Source: Oxyruncus cristatus (Eukaryota > Chordata > Aves > Passeriformes > Cotingidae). Taken from it: a stretch of DNA of 64,000 nt. Where the stretch lies: the NCBI GenBank assembly GCA_013399855.1, contig VXAY01002359.1:445776-509775 (forward strand), in the 5' to 3' direction. The notes under the pieces are model-generated. The model was not told where the DNA came from. It searched no databases and saw nothing but the letters and a program-made list of their open reading frames with translations. Made by a program: the position numbers and the translations under genes. Of this stretch, positions 21,961 to 34,460 are shown piece by piece (position 1 is the first letter of the stretch; every line of letters begins with the position of its first letter).

Positions 21961-24900
21961 CAAACCATGCTGGAGCATTTGATTACCAGCAAACCAGCTG
22001 GTGTTTGCACAGATTTGTTTAATCGTCTTTTAATAGCATGTACTTTAGCTGTGCTGAAACACGTGAAAGTAGCAAAATACAGCATTTCCACTTTCTTTTA
22101 CACCCTTTCAGGGGACAGAACTGGCTTTGTTAAAGTTTGCCATTGCAGTACAGAATAAACCAAATGAAATAATGAAGGAATTGAGACATCTTTCTCCCCT
22201 CAGTCTAACTGTTAATATTACCAGAGCAGGTTGTTGGACTGATTTAAGTTATGCAAGTAAACGTAAAAAGACAGTCCTCCAAAGCAGGCTAACAGCCCAC
22301 CCAATAATTAAGTCTTTTCCATCAACTTAATAATCCCCCAAAGCAGTTCTGAAGTCACTGAAGTACAATTCCTTCCAAAGGAACTCCACACCAGCCATCA
22401 ACAGGAACTATTCATGCTTAATCCGAAATTTAGACTCCATTTGGCTATCTGCAGCAGAGACCTGCAGGAAGAAAACCCAAATGCCACCCAAGCGCCTGAA
22501 ACAGGCTACACAAGTCACCCCCACATTCACCTTGTACCTCTCACCACCAGCTACAGCAGGTGGGAGAGCCAGGAGCCTGACAGGGAAAGTGATCTTGTAC
22601 TTTTAAATAAAAAAAATGTTAAGGAATGTTCTTGAGTGTTCCTTGATGCTGGCACAAACCATCTGAATCTCGAGTTTTGTTCTTAAGGGCAAGGCTTCCC
22701 TCTCTCCCAGGCAGCAGCTCTACACTGATGGCAATGCTGCCTTGCAGGAAGCAAGTGTGGCTTGACACTTCAAGAGAAGTTGAGGGTTTAAGGTTTCTTC
22801 AGTGGTTTGGTGGTCACCTCTTCTCCCTGTCTGGAAACCCAATGGGCAGTTTACACATATTCCTAATTCAGATACTAAGCAGACTTTTACCTTTACCATA
22901 TACCTTGGCAAAACAAAACCTCAACCCCCCAAAACCATTGGAGATTCTTACTAGATGCACTTATAAGCAAGCAAGAGTTGACATCGGTGCAATACAGCCA
23001 GTCCCATGTAGTGATGGACAGTGACAGTGCCAGACAACAATCACAAAGCAGAGTTTGAGCTGCAATTTGAAAACCCTGCTTTTGATTGAATCAGCTCCAC
23101 CTGGCCCAAACCAAAGCAGACTGGGCTATTTTGAGCACATCTACCCTTGACACATTACACGTCAAGAAGTATATTATGAGGGCACAGACAGGAGTGACAC
23201 TTCTTTGAAGTCAAAACCACGTTTCATTGTCATTTATGCAGTGCATCTGCACAAACCTAGCTGAAGTCAGACATTTCTCTTCTTGCCTATACCGCAATAT
23301 ATTGCAAGTCCCTAAATTTTCTACTTCACTGGTGACAGCCCCTGCACACTCAGGATGACAGTCTTTCATTTTCCCCATGACACATATGAAGCCTTGTTAA
23401 AACAATCCAACTCTGCTCCCAAGGCCACTGCTGCAGGATTTTTGTTTGCTTTTTTGTTGTTTCAAATTATAGCACCCTGTACCTGACTTCCCAAGAGGTC
23501 TCCCTGTTTGCCTCACCTCTACCCCCAATACACTACTAAGGCAGGTTGGTCTCTGTTTTGTAGCACAATCTCTGGCAGATACTTGCTCAGTAAGTGAAAT
23601 AAAGTCATGCAGTGCTCTGAGCATGGGAAAAGCATAAAAACACTTTTCAGCACTAGTTACAGAGCAGCCCCTTCTTGGCCTGGCCCTGCTGTGGCCACTG
23701 CGCAGCTTAACCAGGTAACTGAGGAGATAATTTCATCTTTGAGTCAAAGTGGCATCCCTCTTATTAATGTTTCCATCATGGATTTCAGTATATTCAACTT
23801 CTATGCAGTTCAGTAACAACAAGTGCATTTGCATATCCTGAAAGAAACAGCTTAAGTACATTGCAAGGAGAAGAAATCCAAAAGGATGTACGATGTGTAG
23901 GATGGGAAACAGCTGACCTGCTATACAGAATACCAACAAGCTTTCAACAAGCTTTCATAACACTGAAGCTGAAAACTTAGCGATAGTTAAATCTGAATCT
24001 AATGCTTCAGAAAGCCAAAGAAAAATACAAGCTAGGCATTTCTTTGCCTATGACCTTTATATTTTTTACAAAGTTAACGGAGAAGGAGGAAGGTGTATAG
24101 GCGAATTCATTTACATAAATGTGGGCTTTTGAAAGATGTTGGACCAAAAAAACCTGTCCCTCTTCAGGGTAGTCTGCCCACTTCTTAAATTGAGAACTTA
24201 CAGGAAGGACATCCCACAACTTAGACTTCTTAATAGGCAATGGAAATACCGTCACTAACCCAAAGAAATGTATTTAAAGAATAAATAAATAAAAAACAAA
24301 CAGGCCTCCCTGCAATTTGTTTTTGCAAATCCAATTCTCAACCCTAATGCTAAGTTTTCTGAACAAAACTGATGAGTGTCACACATTCAGCTGTATGGGG
24401 GATGCCATGTCCACGGCAAGCACACCAAGCACTCCTTAACTCCCCCTGCCTCACTGAACAGCACCACACCAAGTCCTGTACACCACACTGAAGTACTAGT
24501 TATACCTGTATCTAACTGCAGAGCTAGTTTAAGCTGCTATATAATTTCCAGATAACTATTCCAGTCAGGTACAGAGCTCTGGGGAAGGCAGGAGAAGATG
24601 ACTATGGGACATCCTATCTACACTGGTAATCCTGCACTGTTTCGTAACAGATGATGAAAAGTCTTCAGGATCTCTAGATGACCTCAGCCTCAAGCTGGTG
24701 TTCCAAACACTAACCCTCTGACACACTAGGCAGCATACTCAGCTCTCACTAATCTCAGCTATTCAGATCACCCCCATAATGCACAGTTCAAGTTTTCGGC
24801 TGAAATTTATCATGGAAGTAGTTATGTCAAAAAAGAGGATACAATGCCTCCAGCCTGCATTTACAGAATGCTTGGCACAAAAGCAAAGTTATATTAATAT

Positions 24901-27507
24901 GGACTGTTTAATCTGGGTCTAGAAAAGCATTTGGTAGAGCAGCAAGAAGTTACATCTCAGCCCCAGGCACAAAAAACTGCTATGAATGGAGATCCTCCTC
25001 CAGGAAAGAACCAGCTTAGGAAGGACTTAGTTTTCAGAGAGCCAAACCAAGCTGCTGCACTCTTCCCGAGAGGAAGAAGAGAAATTAGTTTGGTTCAAGA
25101 TCAGAGGCAAAACATAAGCTGAAAAAATACTCATATTTAAAATCTAAGTTGGAGAAAAGACCTGTCCCAGAGAGCCTGAAGAACACTTTGAAGTGAATCG
25201 AGGAAGAAATAATTAACTGCACATAGATTTTTAGATATCTGTACTGGCTGCACTTCCTATGAGACACCTCCAAGAGTTTATTTTGAAGCCTGACTTCAAC
25301 AGCAAGAATGTATAACCCAAAAAACTCCTTCTTGCAGCTGCAAGATTGTTTCTGCAGTTTCTTTGAAGACATATCAAGCCATCAGGAAGTTTGCACACCA
25401 GACTGCACTTCTGTGAAAAGCTGAAACCAAAACAGCAGCAAGCACAGCTAAACAGACTAAAACTAAACATCAGAGTCTCAAAGCATTGCTGGTCTCACGC
25501 ATTAAGCTCAAAAAGCTCCAATCCCCTGAGCCCACGTGGCGGGCACTGGGCAGCCTCTGCATCCAGAGAAACTCAGCCCAGAACAAACATTCAGAGACCT
25601 CTCCAAGTTTGAGATGTTGATGTTTCCATGTCAGTGCCATCTAGGCTACTAATTTAAAAGTCTTATTTCAACTGACATGCGAGCTCAAAGAAAGCAGCCT
25701 CACTTCAGGCATTTAACCAACTCTCTCCAGCAGGACTGAATAAATACTCAGCCAAACCTCTAAATGGTCATTCAAGGAGCTGGCTGGGCACATAGCCATT
25801 GTTTCTCCCAAGTAATGAGACCACTCCGGTTGCAATGGGAGGGTCAGATGCTGGGTCTTCTTTTTCAGATGATGCCCACTTGGCAGCATAATTAAACATA
25901 ATTAAAACACTCAAACCTGGCAGTAGGCTTCTCTCCCCCTCACAGGTGTTCATAACTCCCCTTCTGCCTAAGCTTCTTACATCGCAGAGCCTTCAGCTTC
26001 AGTATCCTCTCCCACCATGGTCTGAATGCAGGTGAGTTCAGGAGTGGCTTCTTCCACACAACAAATCTGGGAAATGTTTAATCTTCCTTCAGCTCTTCTG
26101 GTACGTCCTGAATGTTGGCTCTCCCTTTTTATCTAACAGCTCTTTCCATTATTACTTAATAGCTGGAATGCTTAGTATATGCACAGTGTTACCAAGAACG
26201 GATGATTGCTAGCTTTTAAACAGCTCAGTACTTACACTGCTTTGAAGAGGAGTGAGTTACTGTCAACAAGATATAAACAACTTGTACACAGAGATAAGCT
26301 GGAAGTGATGATTTAAAAAAAAATTCTGTATGTTAAGGTATTGGTCTGATTTCAGGCACTACAGCCACCATTGCACACAACTGCAAAAAGCATAGTAAAT
26401 GGCTCGGTCCTTCGTCTCTCAACCTTAAACCTTCCTCTGTTATTCCTATTCCTCCCAGTTTTTTAGTGCATTTGTGTTTGTTTCAAGATGGGCCACCTCC
26501 ATCTGGAATGCCTGTTCCACCGTGTCCAACCAGCCTCCCCTGCCAAGCAGGAATTTCCCAGCAGAGCCCTGGCTTGTTAAACTGGGCTGGTCCCAGCCAG
26601 GAACCAGCTCTTTGTCCAAGCACAGCTCCCACATGAGCAGGAAGTTACAAGTTCAGTGCTGCTTTATGAAGACTCCTGACCACCACCACTTCTTGCGAAT
26701 TTGTTAAGCATGAAGTGCAGAGAGACAAGCTCCATTTAAAACTGTCTATGGCCTCGTGAACAGGGTCTCCAGTTCCTAAGCCACACTGATTTTTGCACCG
26801 AGATCTGTCTTCAACAGCATTTGGTCGTGGTTCATGGTAGTTCATTACAAAGACCAATTTCACAGCACGCAAAGCTGACCAGAATGTTTTTTACTTCACC
26901 ACTCTACTACACAGGCACTGCTCAGAGTTTCAAGAACATAGACAGGCATTTATGTATCATTTGCGTTTACTTCTCTCTCTCATTTTTACATAATTAAAAA
27001 AGCCAACTTAAGCTCTGCTTCGTGAAGCAAGTATAGTTTGCTTGTATGACAGGGCACAGTTCTACCACAATTTTCAAATTTTATCTGCATTCTCACTGCT
27101 ATAAGCTCAACAGCTGTTGTTAAAAGTTTCTATGTATTATTTACTCCTGTATTTAAAGCAGCATTTCCACAGAACTCTCCAAGATCTGTTATCAAGTTTT
27201 ACAGTATGAGGAAGGTTAAAGAGAATTATGTTTTTAGTTTACTGGTGTCCCTTTATTAAAGAAGCGGTTTTGTTGATCTTAAGTTCTTTATGCAATGTGG
27301 TTATTTTAACATAATGAAGAAACAAGCTTGGGACAGTCAGCTCATCATGACTAATGCTGCAGAACCAGTTTCCCAAAAAGAGGCAGCACAGCAGTGCTTC
27401 ACAACATGGTGGTGAGGCTATACCTTCTTGCTCTGGATTCACCCCAGTAGAGGGAACAGTGTCATAGCAATTGCCTAAACTCAAGCTTACATTTAAAGTT
27501 GTGGGCG

Positions 27508-27567
27508 GTTTTTTTTGTTTTGTTTTGGGGGTTTTTTTGTTTGTTTGTTTGATTTTTTTTTTTGTGG
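27508..27567. repeat. T/G low-complexity tract
   Basis: Runs of T are broken by G and GGGGG, including a short (TTTG)n stretch. This is simple sequence with no element ends visible. Confidence 0.85.
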
Positions 27568-28479
27568 AAGGAACACCTCATGGAACCACAGTTTCCACAT
27601 TTACTGTACATTAACAATGCTTATTATGCAAGCATGGGCTCACTGGGAGTTAAGGGCAAGCCTACAGCATTACAAGCTCCCATTAATAAAGGTACAAAGT
27701 ATTAACTCTTCGATAATGGGCTACAGAAGTACACATTTATGAAGTAAATAGTCCACAGGGTGTTGGACTAACAATGGCTGGTATGTTATCAGGTACCTCA
27801 CCACCACCTTTACCTCAAGTCCCACCTCTGCTATAGGATTGGACCTTTCCTTCTTCCTTAAAAAATATTGAAGGGAAACCCATTACCTTCACTCATTTTC
27901 ACTTGTTGCAGGTATCGTGGCATCATCTGACACCACAACTCTTGCAACTCTACACCTCTGCAGGGGAAACAAATTTGGTTCTCCTCTCCCCAGGTGAATT
28001 TTAGTCTGCTGGCCATTGACTCATGCCCTGTGTCTTGCACCTACCAGGCTAAGAGTAGAAACAGCCTTGTGGAGATGGCTCCATGGCCATATGGAAACTG
28101 TGTGGAAAGCTGTGCTTGGAGCAGATTGAATGCCAAGAGCTTTCCAGTATACATCTTTCTTCAGAAGAGTTAAGATACTAATGTCTGTAGCACCAGGACT
28201 TTGAGAACTGTCAAGCAAAAAAATCTGTATAAGAAACAAAGAAAGCTAAAGGTATAGAATTGAGTCCTCAAGCCAACAGTGAGAATCTGACGAGGCACGT
28301 GAGTTGCTGCACAGCAGGAGAAAGACGACAGTTTGCCTTCAGATTCTACACCTTTCAGGTTACTCTACAGAAGAGGTACTTGTATTTCCTACTAAACAGC
28401 ACCCTACAAAGCCCAGTTCCCATCATTCCACACCATATGTTTCAGTCTGGGTTTACAGCCCAACTGAAAATGAGGTTTT

Positions 28480-28522
28480 CTACATAGCTAAGAAGCTATG
28501 TAGCAGCTTCTTCTGGGAAGCT
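28480..28522. repeat. Two adjacent small inverted repeats
   Basis: CTACATAGCT (28480-28489) pairs perfectly with AGCTATGTAG (28494-28503) across a 4-base loop. Immediately after, AGCTTC (28505-28510) pairs with GAAGCT (28517-28522). They lie deep in SERPINE2 intron 1 with no known element around them. Confidence 0.7.
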
Positions 28523-31500
28523 AAGAGAGGTAGCAGGACATGTCAGCCACATGACATCTAACCAAAGCCTATTCATGTTTGGGTTAGAGATGCCCAACTG
28601 GTAACAGGAGACAGGCTCCCAGTCTTCCAAGTGGCCTTTAAGAAACTCCACTTAAAATAATGCAAGTAATTCAGTATTTTTTACTTATCCTTCCTCCTAC
28701 AAGAGGAAATGCACTCGCAATAACAGTGTTGGCAGTTCTCTAAATTTACACAGTTGCAATCAATACACTCTTTTCACCATAAAAATAAATTGGAACTCCA
28801 GTATTCTCTGTTCATAACAAGAACTTCTATAAAAACGTGTCCTTACACAAACTCATTGATAGACAAGACCTGACACTTTAAGCATTTACATCTCGGGAAT
28901 GCTGCCAACTGACAAAACTACCTGGAACAGGGTTCTAACCATTTACTGTACTTGTGGTTGGAGATCTGCAGAGTAAGAGGTGACTAGCCTTTTATTTATT
29001 TATTAATCATAGTGTACCACGTTAGCAATCAACCACTTCCTATTTGGAAGCTAATTTAGAAACCACCTTCTCATCTGAAGTACTAGATAACAAATGTAAA
29101 GCATAATGTAGCCAAGTTATTAGTTCTTAAGATGAAAACAGCATACTGAGTTTCTGTATCCAGGACAGCATCACTGAAACACACTTAAGCTCACAGGAAC
29201 ATGAGATACTAGTTTTTAGTGGCCTGTTCTCAGCCATTTCAGAACTGGGTTGAAGGCTACCCAAAAAGGATAAGGATATTCACATTTCCCTTTACAGCAC
29301 ATAGACATTTACATGGATTTATCTTCTCCCCCTCCCAGCTTCAGAAGCAGAACCAGCCAACCACAAAGGCAACCAGCAATCACAGGTGCTGTAAGGATCT
29401 AGGAATGAAGCACTGTGCTGGGAACTCTCCATATGCTCAGACAGACACCTCCTCAGTCATCTGCAAGAGGACTTATATTAACCAGTTAATAAGAGAATTA
29501 GCAGCTGTTTAAAGACCTGTATTTAAGAGAGCACACTCTTTTCTTTAATCTCAGCTCACTTCTGACTGATCCCACTGGCTTTACTACAGGTTTTTGGAAA
29601 GGCAAGACTTAAATTTCCATCGGAAAAAAGGGACAACTGAGTATGAACTGCACACATGAATTCTGCAAGAGCAGGTCATGACCTGGTATATTAAACCATC
29701 TGATTCAGTTCAGCCTGAAAGTTTGTAGGCTGAGTTGTGAGCTGTGTTGGCTGAGAAGCCTCCGCAGAGTCCATCACTATTTCTGTAACGCAGATGATGA
29801 ACCTCTGCAGAGGAAGTAGGCAATTAGCTGGGAAAGCAGCCTCTTAAGCTGAGCTGCCAGAGCAGCTGGAGGCCTCAAGCTTGTTTCAGTGCTGAGAAAG
29901 CAACACGAACTACTCCTGGAAGAGGAAGGTATAAAGCAAAATGGAGATGTATAGCTAACAGACAATCCACCAACTTCTACACAGTATTTCTTAGACTACT
30001 TGGGGATGTAAAGAGAGAAGATAACAGAACGGAACAGGAAAAGTTAGTTATGTTGGGTTCTGCTCTTGGTTTTCCACCTGTAACCTGTTAGAGACAATGA
30101 CAAACTGCCCCTCTCCCATGAAAACAAGAAACCTCAAAACCCACTTAACCTTTGGCCAGAAGAAGCTTGCACTTCAGACCAGGTTACAGCACCTCTCAGA
30201 AGCGGTGAGAAACATCACTAAATACCACAAAATGCCCTTCTGCAGCAATAGAAGTTTAAAGTGCAAGCTGTTAAATAATATGAAAAGCATTTAAGGAAGA
30301 AACAAGTCTTGGTCAAAGCCAACATAACCGATGAACATAAATTCACATCATCTGTACATCAGCCACACTAAGAGAGCTAAGATGTATCAGCATTTCTCAA
30401 TAGTGCTTCTGGAGACCCAGTGGGATTTACAACTGTAGCTTACAGTCCCCTGACAACTAATAATTCTCACGAACAATCCTACCTGCATATGAGGCCACTA
30501 CCCATACACAGCCTGGAGCAGGCATCGTAACTTCAGAACTCACAGGAAACCAGCCTTCACGCCTTCCACAATTCTTTTCAGTACCATAGAACCATGAAAG
30601 CAAGTTCAGGCCACAGTTTCCAAAGCCCAAGAAGACAACAGGAGACTGTTTGAAGCCCATTTACATCACATTGATGAGTATGGCCAGCAAGACTGGGATT
30701 TCCACCACAGGGGAGATAATTCCACAAGATGAATATGGTTTCATATTTAATTACGACACAAAGCAGTTTATTTGACCCCAGCATAAGGCATCTTCTGATT
30801 TCAGCCTGAAAATATAAGAGAAAAACCTCTTTCTGGCTATTACAGATGAACACCAGATCACAGACAAGATACAGCAGCTACCAAAATGCATGTTTCCACA
30901 GGCACCACTCAAGAAGAGGAGCTAAAGGACAAATACAACATTTCAGGTAGCACTGAAGTATATTTCGAAGCCATGACAAACAGCTCAAGAACCTATGGCT
31001 ACTACTAGCTTTGCCACTAAAACTGCCCCATCCTCTGCCTGTCCAGGATCACTGACTCTAACTTCAGCAGAGACCTCACCTCTGCTTGCAGAAGTATTCA
31101 TGTAAGTCAAGTAGTGAATTAGAGCCTATCACTAAAGAGCGGCACAAAAAAGAACACAGGACAGCTTTTCTTCCACAGCATGCCTGCCCAAACATTTGCA
31201 TAGCTATAGCTGTAAAATGCTATCACCTTCATTTTCATCTCCGTTTTGCTCTCCTCCCACCCCACCACTTTAACCATCTTAGAGGAGATATACCTGAACA
31301 TGCACATGTTTGCACATATTCAGCTTTCTCATATTTCTACACAGGGAAGCTATCTACTTTAATAATAATAAAAAACCGTCTTCTATTTTCATAACATTTA
31401 CATTGTTAATCTTTAAATTTGTATGTAGGTGATTGACTACTGCTACCTGCTCTTCAAAGCTGAAAAGAGGTAATTCTTTATATCATGCTGCTTACTGAAA

Positions 31501-32083
31501 AGCTGTTTATGGCTGCTATAGGTGCACTGAATTACATGGTACCTATACACCAGTGCTTTGCTGTAAAACATGATTTGTAAGTTATGTCACAGGTGATTGG
31601 GAAGATGCCCAGAGGCACATAAAGATGACTAACTGGATCTAGTGACACTTTACAGATTAGTGATGATTAATCCATCTTTCCCCTGTCTTCCCATGTATAA
31701 AACCTTTGACCCTAGAGAATAGTAGAATCCAGTTAACAGACCAAGTAACTGGAAAGGTTTTGATGATTAGGCCGAATTTCCCCCTAATTAGTATTACAAA
31801 AGCATGCTCTCTCATGCATGCTTGTGATTAAGCAATTCAAGCAGTCCAGACAACCCCAACTCCAGCTTCCAAGAAAAGCCTTCCACCGAGCCTCAGCTTT
31901 TTCAGGCATAGGCACACTAGTTGCCTAGCAAGAATCAAAAGCCACAACCAGCTGCATAAGCCAGGTAGATACTGAGCCCACCATCACAGCAGCAACACAA
32001 ATCTCCAGCTAGAGCTCCCTCTTATCCCCCATTTCCACTGTAATTCCTAGCAATAAGGTGAGATGGTTATTTTTATACATTTA

Positions 32084-32098
32084 TACACACACACACAC
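32084..32098. repeat. Short (AC)n microsatellite
   Basis: About seven AC units in uninterrupted tandem. Confidence 0.8.
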
Positions 32099-33029
32099 TT
32101 CAATTTAGTCTAAAATTGCCTAGTTCAACTTACTGGGCTCCCTGCTTGACATTTTTCTGCTTAACAGTATTCTGTTAAGAAGCTCTAGGGCTGGAACACA
32201 CTTCTGGCTGTGCAATTTAGAGACCCACACAAAGTCTCCACATGCCACTAAGCCAGGCTATTCTCCTGGTTGTCAATGACAACACCAGACAGAAGCTTCA
32301 ACACTTCTGTACACACCTTGAGACAAAAATCCACTGCAGGCTTCTGTTGTTTTCTTTTTTGTACTGACATGAGTTTCTATTGCCTCCCACACGAGATACA
32401 CAGAGCTATATATAGATATGTATATGTGACTACAGTGATGACCACATCACCATTCAAAGCAAAGAGGAGTTCATCTATTACCCTGATACCTGGGGAGAAG
32501 ATAAAACAATAATGCCCAGATAAGCAGCTTTTCAGCATCCCAAGAGCACTGACAAAATTTGCTTACGGCTTGTCTGACATATAACTTGTCTACCATTGTA
32601 AAAAGCTGTGGACTAGCACTCATTACTCAAAAGTTTACTCCTGTGCCGAAGAGCTGCTATTCTCACAAGTTTAATCACACCCCATAAAATTCTAAAATTC
32701 CAAGCTAGTACATTTTATACGTAGTTGAATTAATCTACTTAATCATTCTGGTTTTTTATTTGTGCTGGTCTCCACCTCACACGCTTTGAAGACTCATCTG
32801 ATCACTCAGCAGGCATTGCAGCTGCTTTTCACTTTCCTCGTGGATGTCTGCAGCTTCTCCCGTTTTTCCAAGCTACAGAGCAGCACAGCTGCTTACACCT
32901 ACGTACATTTTGTGAATAGTCCCTATGAAACCAGGTTTCTAATGAATTCCTGTGGTAAGCTGGGGGCAAGACATTACTTAATACTCACACAAGAGAAAGT
33001 GAAGGAAGAAGAGGTAATTTTTCAGTGCA

Positions 33030-33062
33030 GTGAAAAAAAAAATAATAATAATAAAAAAAAAA
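33030..33062. repeat. A / AAT simple repeat
   Basis: A runs flank four AAT units, an A-rich microsatellite. Confidence 0.8.
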
Positions 33063-33900
33063 TCAGTCTACCAGGTTTCTCTTTCAGGAAGTTGCCCAAG
33101 AATGCAATTAAAACCACAAAAGCCAAACCATGTTTTAGAATGGTATGAGGGGATGAGAAAGGGGGAGAGGAATAAATCACATGGAGGCCTCTAACCGATA
33201 AAGAGGTATTATTCCCCAGTTTTAAGGGATATCTGTCATTTTAACACCTATTTGTTAGCACAATAGTATCTCTAGAGGTTTAATTTCTCTGTGAAGATCC
33301 TCCTACGCCGCACAGTATTGAGCCAAGACAGTGAACACCGTTTCAACCAAGAGACAAAAGACTCTCTCCTGAGGTGTACTCTCCATTTCCAAATCTTCCC
33401 AGAACTCAGTACACGAAGGATGCTCCTACATTAGTCTAAAGGGAGCCAAGGTCAGAGTTTTAGCTTAATCTACTTGGGCACATAATGCGATGCCACCAGA
33501 CCTATCCAAATCCAGCATCAGCGTATCACCCCCTCCTTTGCAAACGGCAGTGGCTGTAAACGCTGCTCCGTTACTCTATCACTCGACACACAAAGCAAAT
33601 TTCACTACTAACTGAATTTTGATTTTTATTACTTTCATTTAGTACAAAACCAGCAAGCTCCCTCTCACAGCAGACAGGAGACACGAACGAAGCGCGTAAC
33701 TTGCAGTTTCCAAGCTCTCCCAGCGCAGCCGGCGCTCGGGCAGCGCCGCCTCTCCCGCACGGCGCGGGACGCGGCGGCGATGCTGCGATCCCGCCCTGCC
33801 GGGGCACAGGGACACGGGGGCTACCGGCCTCCAAACCCGCTTCTTACGGGACGAAAAACCCCCGCTTTCAAAAAACCAACACGCAGGAGGAGAAACTCAC

Positions 33901-34060
33901 CGCGCCAGCAGCCCCGCTCCCGCCACAGCGCCCACGCACCGGGCACCGGGAAACTTGCGGGAGCAGGTAACAGGCAGCGCACCCCGGGAGCCGTCGGAGC
34001 GACCCCCGCGGACCCGGGGTGTCAGCGGCGAAACTTTGGGTGCCCCGGTCCCGTCCCGTC
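33901..34060 (-). other. SERPINE2: Putative non-coding first exon of SERPINE2
   Basis: On the minus strand the island contains a perfect donor (GCTGGCGCG|GTGAGT, exon end at 33901), a suitable partner for the exon 2 acceptor at 20587. Human SERPINE2 likewise starts with a non-coding exon followed by a long intron. The 5' end is a guess and could extend toward or into the gap at 34116. Confidence 0.55.
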
Positions 34061-34115
34061 CCCTCCAGCCCGCCCGCGCCTTCCCGCCCCGTGCCCGGCA
34101 CGGCGGCCCCGCTCA

Positions 34116-34159
34116 NNNNNNNNNNNNNNNNNNNNNNNNNNNNNNNNNNNNNNNNNNNN
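34116..34159. other. Assembly gap (44 N)
   Basis: A run of N lies within the SERPINE2 CpG island, a GC-rich context that is difficult to sequence. The transcription start site may be affected. Confidence 1.
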
Positions 34160-34460
34160 CCCGCCCCGGGCACGGCATGCACGGCCCGAGCCCGCCCCGT
34201 GCTCCCTGTGCCGCGCCGGGGAGCCCCGGGGTACCCCCGCGCAGTCCCTTCGCCCAGGCATGTGCCCCTGCCCCGGGGACCCTGCCCAGCCCCGCCGGCC
34301 CGGCAGGAGACGCGCCAGCCGCGGCGGGGAGAAGGGAGAGCCGAGGCAGCAGTGCTGGTGCCCAGCCCGGTCTGGCAGCGAGCCGGAGGGTGGCGAGGGG
34401 ACAGAGACCGAGGCCAAATGCAGCAGCATCCCCCAGCACCATGAGGCCCCTTCCTGGCCA

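Larger units (their letters stand above)
20587..33900 (-). other. SERPINE2: SERPINE2 intron 1
   Basis: This 13.3-kb intron lies between the putative non-coding exon 1 and exon 2. Features seen are a small CpG-containing patch (21600-21960), a T/G tract (27508-27567), a perfect hairpin (28480-28503), a short CA run (32084-32098) and an A/AAT tract (33030-33062). No embedded gene was recognised. First introns often hold enhancers, but I can point to none with confidence. Confidence 0.7.
33690..34460. promoter_or_regulatory. CpG island, SERPINE2 promoter region
   Basis: This is a strongly GC-rich and CpG-rich block interrupted by an assembly gap (34116-34159). It contains Sp1-type GC boxes, for example CCGCCCCG near 34085. 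On the minus strand it holds the putative SERPINE2 first exon and its donor. Long open frames across it on both strands, some running through the N run, are artefacts of low stop-codon density. Confidence 0.75.

Noticed and set aside
30388..30450. CAGCATTTCTCAA resembling a hAT terminus
   Set aside because: No matching inverted end within several hundred bases, and a 13-base match alone is weak.
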